Below, one piece after another: positions 1-6,724 of a DNA stretch of 13,244 nt (its first letter is position 1; every line of letters begins with the position of its first letter). Both the position numbers and the translations under genes were made by a program. The DNA lies in NCBI GenBank assembly GCA_035542775.1, contig DATKKX010000368.1, positions 1 through 13,244 on the forward strand, given 5' to 3'. The notes under the pieces were generated by a model. The model searched no databases, was not told the DNA's origin, and worked only from the letters and a program-made list of their open reading frames with translations. This DNA comes from DATKKX01 sp035542775. Lineage in GTDB: Bacteria; Planctomycetota; Phycisphaerae; UBA1845; UTPLA1.

Positions 1-80
1 TTGGGCCACCCGCCTTGACCGCAGGACCTGGACCACCGGACGTTAGTGATTTCGGCATACGAGGATCATGCCGGCGGCGG

Positions 81-86
81 TATAAT
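81..86 (+). promoter_or_regulatory. Candidate -10 element (TATAAT) for the M1 peptidase gene
   Basis: An exact TATAAT lies 73 bases before the chosen start codon at 159. It would give a 5' leader of roughly 65 bases. I see no good -35 hexamer at 16-18 bases upstream, so the assignment rests on the -10 match alone. In GC-rich DNA a perfect TATAAT is uncommon, which gives it some weight. Confidence 0.35.
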
Positions 87-158
87 GGAAAGGGGAGCAG
101 TGAACGGGGCGACACGCCGATATCGATCATGGCATGGGGGAGACCTGGAGACATCAAA

Positions 159-2111
159 ATGCTCGGAACGGGATTGAAGCTTACGGTGATTCTCGCCGTC
201 GTCTGCCTGGCAACCGGCCCTACCTTGGCCGGGGGCTCACCCGGCGACTTGATCTCCCCGCCGCCTGATCAGCCCCACGGCGTCGCTCTTCTGGAGCAAC
301 CGCCGGCAGAGGTACGGGATGCTTCAGGAGACACGCGAGGCCCCGGCGATCCTCAACCCGAGACGCCCTGGACAGATGTGCTGCACACCAAGATTGACAT
401 CGGCTTCAACCTCGGGACCCAGACCCTGTCTGGGCTGGTCACCATCACTGCGCTGTCGCAGATCAGCGGGCTCAACCAGTTCGTCGTCTACCTGGACAAG
501 AACGGCGGACTGATGAGCTTGAACACTGTTGGCGGCAGCGTCGCCGGCCCGACCAGCTTTACGCATGTGGGCGACAAAGTGACGGTGACGCTCAATACCA
601 CCTACAACGTCGGCCAGCAGTTTACCGTCACGTTCAACTATGGCGGCAAGCCCCGGGGCGGCGGTCCCTGTTGGGGCTCTCACGGCAGTCCCAGCGTCCC
701 CATCATGGCGACCAACAGCGAGCCCTTTTATGCCCGTTACTGGTGGGTCGGAAAGGACGTGCTCGATGACAAATGTACCTTCGACATCTGGGTGACCGTC
801 CCGAATACGCATGTCGTGGCCGCCAATGGGATCCTGCGGGGTACGGACCAGATCCCGGGCAGCAAACTGCGCTATCGCTGGGAAGAGACCTACCCGATGA
901 TCCCCTATCTCGCCTCGCTGGCCATCGCCGACTACCAGGTCTATTCCACAACCTACACCCACCTTGGCCACACGATGCCGATGAGCTTCTACCTGCTGCC
1001 GGAGCACAACACGGCCTACTATCGCGGCTACTGCGACACCTATGTGACCATGACACAGGTCTTTGCCGACCTGTTCGGGGAGTACCCGTTCATTACTGAG
1101 AAGGGCGGCATGGCGGAGACGCCGACGATGCCGTGGTACATGGAGCATCAGACGCTCCCATCGATGCCCACGATCGATACCGACTGGATCAACTCACACG
1201 AGCTGGCCCATCAGTGGTGGGGTGACACGGTCACCTGCCAGACCTGGGGTGATACCTGGCTGAACGAGGGCTTCGCATCGTTCTGCGAGGCGATCTGGGA
1301 GGAGTACAAGCCCGGCGGCAGCATGAGCGCGTACCACAGTTGGATGAACAGCCGCTTGCCTTACAGCACCGACGCCCAACTCTACGTCACCGACGTCAAT
1401 GACGACAGCGTGATCTTCGCCGAGCTCGTTTACGACAAGGGGGCTTGGGTCGTTCACATGCTGCGGCACCTTCTGGGCGACCCGACGTTCTTCCAGGCCC
1501 TCGCCAATTACCGCGCCTCCTTTGAAGGCAGCAGCGCCACGACGACCGAATTCATCAACTCGGTGTCGGCCACCGCGGGATACAACCTGACCTTCTTCAC
1601 CAACCAATGGGTGATGAATCCCGGCAGCCCGGACTACAACTACGGCTGGCGAAGCATCCAGGCCGGCGGTCGGAACTACGTTCTCCTGCGAGTCTCCCAG
1701 ACGCAGACGACCCGAGGCTATCCCAATATGACCATGCCGGTTGACATTCGCGTCACCACCGGCAGCGGCCAGACCACCTATGTTGTCTGGTGCGCCAACG
1801 GGACGGAGACGTTTGCCATCCCGGTCAGCGGCGTGCCGTCCCAGGTTGCGCTGGATCCGGACGACTGGATCCTGACACACTCCGTCTCGCAGTCAGCGCC
1901 CGGTACATTCACAAGCTATTGCCAGGGCGACATGAACCAGGACGGCCACGTTGACGGCCGCGACATTCAGCAATTCGTGGATGCTCTGGTCGACTCCAGC
2001 GGCTGGCCGCTCGCTTGGCGGCGGGCCGACATGAACTTCGACGGCCGATGCGACGCCGCCGACGTGCCCTTATTCGTGCAGACGTTGCTCACCGGCTGCC
2101 CCTTGCCGTAG
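159..2111 (+). CDS. Secreted M1-family zinc aminopeptidase with C-terminal type I dockerin
   Basis: Predicted secreted metallopeptidase of 650 residues that would remove N-terminal amino acids from peptides outside the cytoplasm. The zinc site is visible: HELAH at 347-351, followed 18 residues later by E370 in WLNEGF, the HExxH-x18-E pattern of family M1. YMEHQ at 327-331 takes the place of the GxMEN exopeptidase motif, with E329 as the likely N-terminus-binding glutamate. Y425 in VYDKG fits the catalytic tyrosine. Residues 1-24 form a signal peptide (LKLTVILAVVCLATG, cleavage near TLA-GG). Two calcium-binding dockerin repeats begin at D591 and D624. Start at 159 chosen because the signal peptide begins there and GGAG lies 8 bases upstream; in-frame ATG codons further upstream (for example 129) would put a charged stretch before the signal peptide. 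The large C-terminal helical domain of long M1 enzymes seems absent. Family assignment is firm; substrate is unknown. Confidence 0.93.
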   Translation: MLGTGLKLTVILAVVCLATGPTLAGGSPGDLISPPPDQPHGVALLEQPPAEVRDASGDTRGPGDPQPETPWTDVLHTKIDIGFNLGTQTLSGLVTITALSQISGLNQFVVYLDKNGGLMSLNTVGGSVAGPTSFTHVGDKVTVTLNTTYNVGQQFTVTFNYGGKPRGGGPCWGSHGSPSVPIMATNSEPFYARYWWVGKDVLDDKCTFDIWVTVPNTHVVAANGILRGTDQIPGSKLRYRWEETYPMIPYLASLAIADYQVYSTTYTHLGHTMPMSFYLLPEHNTAYYRGYCDTYVTMTQVFADLFGEYPFITEKGGMAETPTMPWYMEHQTLPSMPTIDTDWINSHELAHQWWGDTVTCQTWGDTWLNEGFASFCEAIWEEYKPGGSMSAYHSWMNSRLPYSTDAQLYVTDVNDDSVIFAELVYDKGAWVVHMLRHLLGDPTFFQALANYRASFEGSSATTTEFINSVSATAGYNLTFFTNQWVMNPGSPDYNYGWRSIQAGGRNYVLLRVSQTQTTRGYPNMTMPVDIRVTTGSGQTTYVVWCANGTETFAIPVSGVPSQVALDPDDWILTHSVSQSAPGTFTSYCQGDMNQDGHVDGRDIQQFVDALVDSSGWPLAWRRADMNFDGRCDAADVPLFVQTLLTGCPLP

Positions 2112-2458
2112 GTACGGCCGAAGATTCGCGTCATGGTTCCTCGTCAACTACGGATGTTCCCGCGCCCACCCCACGGGACTCAACCCGTCAGACCCCAATT
2201 CGGGGAGGCGTCGCCGGGTGTGCAACGCCCGGAGCAGCGCCTCCGCATCGCCGTCGCCGCGATTCAGATCGTCGTCTTTTTTGTGGAACTTGGGATCTGC
2301 TAAGACTAACATCGCCTGCCCCGAGCATGGGCGCGAGGTGTGTGTTCGGGCACAACGCAGATCATCGAACATGGGAGTGACCGCGGCGCGCGGAGAATCA
2401 AGCGCCGAGTCCAGAGGAAGCGTCCCACGTACCTAAGTCTCTGTGGGGAGATCCGGCA
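2112..2458. other. 347-bp intergenic region without a convincing gene
   Basis: This stretch separates the peptidase from the cytochrome gene. Reading frames on both strands are short, arginine-rich and lack ribosome-binding sites. It holds a weak hairpin followed by six T residues (2260-2282) that might end peptidase transcription. The right end carries the ribosome-binding site of the cytochrome gene, GGGGAG at 2445-2450. I see no tRNA, repeat array or clear promoter. TTGTGG at 2281 could be a -35 box but no good -10 follows it. Confidence 0.6.
2260..2282 (+). terminator. Weak terminator-like hairpin with T6 tract
   Basis: CGAT (2260-2263) and ATCG (2268-2271) can pair around a TCAG loop, and a run of six T follows at 2277-2282. 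The stem is only four base pairs plus a possible G-T wobble, so it is weak. It lies about 150 bases after the peptidase stop codon. The T run is its main support in otherwise GC-rich DNA. Confidence 0.22.
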
Positions 2459-3802
2459 ATGAAGCTCACACTTGGGATCCAGTCGGTGTTTGGCAAGTTG
2501 ACGCAGAGGCGCGGCGGGAGGCGTATCGTTGCAACCGCCGCCGGCGCCGGCGCGGTGGCGGCAGTTGTTCTGGCGGCCGCAGCGGGCCTGCTCCTGACCT
2601 CGTGCCAAGTGGGACCAAACCCGACGGATCCGACATACGCCGTTCTGGCCTGGAACAACCTCGGCATGCACTGCTACAACCAGGATTCCAATGACCTCCT
2701 GGTGCTCCCGCCGTACAACACGCTTTTCGCACAGGTCCTTCGTGTCGCCGACCCTCCGCAGATTCTTACCGGCGGCGTTGCCATTGACTACAGCTTTCCC
2801 GATAACACGTATTCGGCAGGCGACCCGTCCCGTCCGGACAAAACGAACTTCTGGCAGAATGCCGCCGCTCTTTTCAATGTCACCCTGGCGCCAAATGTCG
2901 GCCTCACGGGCAAGGGCCTGACGGGATCTTTCGACCTTACAGGCGACCACTTCATTGCCGAAGGCATCCCCCTGACGGAGTATCGCGACCAGGACGTGCG
3001 GCCCGGCCAGGAAGTGTCACAGTGGCCGCGTTACCCATATCAGCTCGCTTCGCTGGTTGCTCGTATAGCCGACAGCGGCGCGACGCTGGGGTCGAACACG
3101 ATCGTGGCGCCCGTCTCCAGCGAGCTGAACTGCAACAATTGTCATGCGGATGACGGCGACGCCACCACCACCTATCCGATCACGCCGACTGGCAAGGTGG
3201 AGACAAACATCCTGACGCTGCACGATTTTCTGAGCGCGGCGCAGTATCCGGCACCGTACACGTCGCTGTTGATGGACAGCCGACCGGTGCTGTGCGCCAA
3301 GTGTCACGCCTCGAACGCGCTGAACGCCGCCGGAGTGGCCGGAGTGGGCAACCTGTCCAATGCCATGCACAATCACCACAAGGATCTGGACGACATCACG
3401 CCCGACACCAACGGCTGCTACAACTGCCACCCCGGACCGCAAACGCAGTGCCTCCGCTGCACGATGTCACAGAACTTCTCCATGAGCTGCGTCGACTGCC
3501 ACGGAACGATGGCTACGGTTGCCCAGAATCCCGACCCCTGGCTGAACGAACCGCGCTGCGATAACACGGCTTGCCACGGGCCGGGTTATGCCCTCAATCA
3601 GCCGCTGTATCGGAACTCCACCGGGCACGGCGGCATCTACTGTGCCGGCTGCCACGACAGCCCGCACGCGATCGCCCCAAGCCGCGAGGCCAACGACGCG
3701 ATCAAGTTCACCACGCTCCAGGGGCAGACCGGCACCCTGCGCGAGTGCACCGCCTGCCATCTGACCAAGCCGGCGGCGGCATTCGTGCACCATACCCCGT
3801 AA
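2459..3802 (+). CDS. Multiheme cytochrome c lipoprotein (seven probable hemes)
   Basis: Predicted electron-transfer protein of 447 residues, exported and probably lipid-anchored. Six CxxCH heme-binding motifs begin at C225, C279, C320, C344, C395 and C430. A seventh, CDNTACH at 367-373, has four residues between the cysteines, a CX4CH spacing known from cytochromes c3. CLRCT at 331-335 resembles a heme motif but has Thr for His, so it is not counted. His-rich NAMHNHHKD near 301-309 could supply distal ligands. Residues 23-48 are hydrophobic and end in the lipobox LTSC, with C49 as the acylated cysteine and Gln after it, which favours the outer membrane. Residues 60-170 hold no heme motif but contain WNNLGMHC and LPPYNTLFAQ, a conserved-looking block I associate with uncharacterised multiheme cytochromes. 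GGGGAG sits 8 bases before the ATG. No cytochrome maturation or reductase gene is nearby, so the electron partners are unknown. Confidence 0.9.
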   Translation: MKLTLGIQSVFGKLTQRRGGRRIVATAAGAGAVAAVVLAAAAGLLLTSCQVGPNPTDPTYAVLAWNNLGMHCYNQDSNDLLVLPPYNTLFAQVLRVADPPQILTGGVAIDYSFPDNTYSAGDPSRPDKTNFWQNAAALFNVTLAPNVGLTGKGLTGSFDLTGDHFIAEGIPLTEYRDQDVRPGQEVSQWPRYPYQLASLVARIADSGATLGSNTIVAPVSSELNCNNCHADDGDATTTYPITPTGKVETNILTLHDFLSAAQYPAPYTSLLMDSRPVLCAKCHASNALNAAGVAGVGNLSNAMHNHHKDLDDITPDTNGCYNCHPGPQTQCLRCTMSQNFSMSCVDCHGTMATVAQNPDPWLNEPRCDNTACHGPGYALNQPLYRNSTGHGGIYCAGCHDSPHAIAPSREANDAIKFTTLQGQTGTLRECTACHLTKPAAAFVHHTP

Positions 3803-3973
3803 CTTTCCGCGAGGAACGACGGGGCTCAGCGCAACATCTGGCAGTGTACTTGTTCCGGCGGCCCGTACGCGGTCGGCGTCCGCTCTTCAAGCGGCTGACC
3901 GGCGGCAGACCGGAAATCCGATAGTACGTATCACACGCAAAGCGGCGTACGAGGCCCCATCATTACCCGCGTG

Positions 3974-5578
3974 TCAGGCCGCCGGGCGCAAGTGCGTCCC
4001 CGTCGCTGCCATTACAGGCTGGATCGCGGGAGCCTTCTCTTGCGCCGCCGATGTTCCACCGAGCGCGTCGCGACGCTCGCCTTGCTGAGCCGGTTCAGAC
4101 GACAGGAACCTCGCCTCCATCTCCTTGATCATCCTCCGGTACTGCCGGGTGTGCATGATTGAGAAGTGGTCTTTGCCCGGCACCATGATTATCCGTGCAT
4201 CGCTGCCGAGATTCTTCAAGGCGCGCTTTAGAAGCCGGGCCGCGCCCTCAAGATAGAAACTGTCATCCTGTCCCATGATGACCGTGATCTTGCCGGCGAG
4301 TCTGGGCCCCAGCGTGAACCACTCTCGCTCGACCTTGTCCCGGATGTCGTACCGTTGCCAGGCCCTCACCACGCGGCGGTCTATCTTGCCCGTCTTGTGA
4401 TCGCAGATCGGCCGCGGCCGTCCATCGGCGCCTCGCGGGCCGAAGACGGCGTCAAACGCTCCGAACTGTCCTCCGGGCCCGATGACATCTTCCATTCGGA
4501 TCTCCCCCGGGCACGTGAGGACAATGTTGTCGCCATCTCTCATGGTGGGTCGCGGCCTGCCTTTGGCGTCAAAAAAAAAGTTGGTCTCGCGATCGTACAA
4601 ATCCATCCCCAGGAAATCATGAAAGTCCACCGGGTCCGGCGAGGTCGACCATGTACCCCCGAACACATCCGGATAGCTGACTTGCAGCCACAGACTGCTC
4701 CAACCTCCCGAGGAATGCCCGGTCACAAAACGCGCCCGCGGCTCCGTGATCAGGCGGTAATGCTTCTCCAGGTAGGGGATCAGTTCCTCCACCAGGGCTC
4801 GACCGCAGGGACCGTTGTTGTCGGAGTCGGCAAAGACGTTGTGCCCGTACGGCAGCGTCGGGTCCAGGCCGATGCGAACGAACGGCACCTCCGACCGCCC
4901 CAGCATCGCCGCCAGTCGGATCGCCTGGAAATGGTCGCCCCCGAAGCCGGGCACCACGTAGATCGCCGGAAACCGCCGGTCTGGCTTGCTGTCGTACTCG
5001 TCGGGCAGCCAGACGACAGCGTGCAAGAGCACCTCTCGCCGGTGAAACCTGGAGAGCAGGTCGCTACGAATTTCAACGACCTCGGCGTCATTCAATTCAG
5101 GCGAGCGGTCGTCTGGCGGGACCTTGTTGTCGATGCGGAACTTGACGACACGGCCCTCGGCAGGATCCAGCCACAGGCGGCGATAATTGCTGTAGAGATT
5201 GCCCGGGGCTTCGCCGCTGTGCGGCATGCCGACGTTGGTGTGCATGACCGCCTGGATCTTGTACCTGCCCGGCGGCAAATCCTGGAGGTCGCAAGGCGCC
5301 CCCCTTGGGTCGCGGACCCGGAGCGGCGTTTCCGGCTGCCAGTCTTCGACATCCACTGAAAAGGCCGGATCGCTGCTGAAGACCCACCGTGCACGCGGCG
5401 GGCCCGGCCGCTGTTCATCGCAAAGAAAGAAAAGGACACGACCGGTGAACGGTTCATCGCGAACCGCCTTGTCGAACGTCACCTCGAACTCGATGCCCTT
5501 CCGCTCGGACGCAGCCGCCGGTGCCGCCGCGGCGAGCACCATCAGCAGGCCCACGATTTTCACAGGCCGTTTTCTCAT
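3974..5578 (-). CDS. Secreted esterase D / enterochelin-esterase-type alpha/beta-hydrolase
   Basis: Predicted exported serine hydrolase of 534 residues. Residues 1-24 are a signal peptide (MRKRPVKIVGLLMVLAAAA, cleavage near AAAS). Residues 25-165 look beta-rich and resemble an Ig-like accessory region. The catalytic domain covers about 175-495: GHSSGG at 287-292 gives nucleophile S289, GQDD at 436-439 a candidate acid (D438 or D439), and GKDH at 468-471 the likely histidine H471. PGFGGDH near 210-216 is the probable oxyanion loop. An insertion near 310-405 separates nucleophile and acid. The last 45 residues are low-complexity. Start at 5578 chosen because the signal peptide begins there and GAAGGG lies about 8 bases upstream; starting at 5686 would put 36 unlike residues in front. 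Nine consecutive A at 4571-4579 (three Phe codons on this strand) are odd in such GC-rich DNA. The substrate is unknown: carbohydrate-linked acyl esters or siderophore-like esters would both fit the family. Confidence 0.85.
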   Translation of the reverse strand: MRKRPVKIVGLLMVLAAAAPAAASERKGIEFEVTFDKAVRDEPFTGRVLFFLCDEQRPGPPRARWVFSSDPAFSVDVEDWQPETPLRVRDPRGAPCDLQDLPPGRYKIQAVMHTNVGMPHSGEAPGNLYSNYRRLWLDPAEGRVVKFRIDNKVPPDDRSPELNDAEVVEIRSDLLSRFHRREVLLHAVVWLPDEYDSKPDRRFPAIYVVPGFGGDHFQAIRLAAMLGRSEVPFVRIGLDPTLPYGHNVFADSDNNGPCGRALVEELIPYLEKHYRLITEPRARFVTGHSSGGWSSLWLQVSYPDVFGGTWSTSPDPVDFHDFLGMDLYDRETNFFFDAKGRPRPTMRDGDNIVLTCPGEIRMEDVIGPGGQFGAFDAVFGPRGADGRPRPICDHKTGKIDRRVVRAWQRYDIRDKVEREWFTLGPRLAGKITVIMGQDDSFYLEGAARLLKRALKNLGSDARIIMVPGKDHFSIMHTRQYRRMIKEMEARFLSSEPAQQGERRDALGGTSAAQEKAPAIQPVMAATGTHLRPAA

Positions 5579-5615
5579 CTCTAGCCCTTCAAATGCCGGA
5601 TTGGTCCATGCATGC

Positions 5616-5621
5616 AGTATA
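5616..5621 (-). promoter_or_regulatory. Candidate -10 element (TATACT) for the esterase gene
   Basis: Read on the minus strand this is TATACT, one mismatch from TATAAT, 38 bases before the esterase start. It would give a leader of about 30 bases. The -35 region is poor (TGGTTC at 17 bases), so the call is tentative. Confidence 0.3.
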
Positions 5622-5814
5622 TGACCAGCGTTAGACGAGAACCACGACCTCGCGGCCGGATGGACCAGCGGCGGGCCGGGCATCAAAACGCTTCCTCACC
5701 AGCGTGGCTCACATCGGATGCGCCGCCCCGAGGCCAGTGGGCCTCTTTCGGGATTGCTCTGGCTCGCGTCCCGCCGAAACCGGCAAAGACCTCCCTGTTC
5801 GCATCGTCCCCGGC

Positions 5815-5820
5815 TATCAT
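5815..5820 (+). promoter_or_regulatory. Candidate -10 element (TATCAT) for leaderless expression of the zinc-ribbon gene
   Basis: TATCAT lies only eight bases before the ATG at 5829, and no Shine-Dalgarno-like sequence separates them. A -10 box at this distance would start the transcript at or next to the start codon, as in leaderless genes. No clear -35 box is present. Confidence 0.28.
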
Positions 5821-5828
5821 ACCGACTC

Positions 5829-6605
5829 ATGCCATTCGTTCTGAACTGTCCGTCCTGCCAGAAGGCCGTGACGATCGATCGCGACCTTGTAGGCAAGCTT
5901 GTCACCTGCCCGCACTGCTCCAGCTTCTTCAACGTGGCTACGCCGCCGCTGGGAGGCGTCCCCATCGCCATTGCCGCGTCGCCGGAAAAAGGCGCCTCCA
6001 ACATGCGGCGGTTCACTTTCTGCTGCCAGCGGTGCGGCTCGATTCTGGAGGGGCTGGGCGAACAGTGCGGCCAGCCGGGCCGATGCCCCACCTGCGGGGC
6101 CGTTTTTGTGGTTCCGGCGGTTGATCCACGAACCGGCTCAGCGGCGGCAGTGGCGGTAGTGGCGGACGATGGCCAGTTCCCCACGCCCATGCACGCCTAC
6201 GCCACGGCCGGCGATCGAGCCCCGAAAATCGTCCGCCGCAGCGACGGCCAGCAGGTCATTGTCTGCCCCCGCTGCCGGCGGGAGATGCCCATTGATGCCG
6301 ACGGCTGCACAGCCTGCGGCCTGCCCTTCACGCTGGAAGGGGCAACACCCGGCGCCGTGGCGATTTCGGCCGAGGCCATGGAAAACAATCTCGCCACAGC
6401 GGCACTTACCGTCGGCATCCTGTCTGTGCTATCATTCTGCCTGCCGGTACTCGGGCCGGTCGCCATCGGGCTGGGCATCGCGGGCATTCGACGGGCTGGA
6501 AAGCTCCGCGGCGCCGGATCCGGCCGCGGTATGGCAATCGCAGGGATCATTCTGGGCGCTGCCGCGGTCGTGCTGTTTACAGCCGCTCGACTGTTCGGCA
6601 TGTGA
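5829..6605 (+). CDS. Triple zinc-ribbon protein with C-terminal DUF4190-like membrane pair
   Basis: Predicted membrane protein of 258 residues, function unknown. Three zinc ribbons can be read from paired cysteines: C7/C10 with C27/C30, C66/C69 with C86/C89, and C146/C149 with C160/C163. The first resembles the planctomycete type in which a short ribbon (NCPSCQK...VTCPHC) opens the protein. Residues about 188-222 and 234-254 are hydrophobic, separated by a basic Gly-rich loop (RRAGKLRGAGSGRG). This is the DUF4190-like arrangement, and it would leave the ribbons in the cytoplasm. Residues 95-140 are a flexible Ala/Val-rich linker. Start at 5829 chosen because the ribbon begins right there; the in-frame extension to 5718 is Arg/Pro-rich and unlike coding sequence. 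There is no Shine-Dalgarno sequence. It is divergent from the esterase and has no obvious partner. Zinc binding could serve sensing, protein docking or nucleic-acid contact; the sequence does not say which. Confidence 0.82.
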   Translation: MPFVLNCPSCQKAVTIDRDLVGKLVTCPHCSSFFNVATPPLGGVPIAIAASPEKGASNMRRFTFCCQRCGSILEGLGEQCGQPGRCPTCGAVFVVPAVDPRTGSAAAVAVVADDGQFPTPMHAYATAGDRAPKIVRRSDGQQVIVCPRCRREMPIDADGCTACGLPFTLEGATPGAVAISAEAMENNLATAALTVGILSVLSFCLPVLGPVAIGLGIAGIRRAGKLRGAGSGRGMAIAGIILGAAAVVLFTAARLFGM

Positions 6606-6628
6606 TAGTCAAGAGCGATCAGCAAAAC

Positions 6629-6664
6629 CGGGACGGGTTCTCCCCGGCAGCGGGAAACGTCCCG
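6629..6664 (+). terminator. Two-part hairpin between the zinc-ribbon and debranching-enzyme genes
   Basis: CGGGACG (6629-6635) is perfectly complementary to CGTCCCG (6658-6664). Inside the 22-base loop TCCC (6641-6644) can pair with GGGA (6652-6655). It starts 24 bases after the zinc-ribbon stop codon. No T tract follows, so it is either a terminator of the T-poor kind, an mRNA-end stabiliser, or a 5' structure of the next gene, whose start lies 60 bases on. Confidence 0.4.
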
Positions 6665-6724
6665 AGGAATGACCAGATCGGGTGTCCGTCTCGGTTGTGT
6701 TGAACGCAATAAGGAGTCCGGACC

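Noticed and set aside
2148..2372. A 74-codon minus-strand frame in the gap before the cytochrome gene (contains ADPKFHKKDDDLNRGDGD)
   Set aside because: Composition is less odd than other shadows and it lies in otherwise empty DNA, but there is no ribosome-binding site, no family I recognise and overlap with other equally open frames. A homology search would settle it.
3435..3463. CLRCT counted as an eighth heme site of the cytochrome
   Set aside because: The histidine that ligates heme iron is replaced by Thr; the segment may be a conserved non-heme part of the family.
3803..3973. Bidirectional terminator in the gap between the convergent cytochrome and esterase genes
   Set aside because: Only short imperfect GC pairings and no T or A tract could be found, so no terminator is called.
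4355..5359. A 334-codon plus-strand frame opposite the esterase
   Set aside because: The minus strand encodes a signal peptide and a complete hydrolase motif set; the opposite frame shows only composition-driven sequence.
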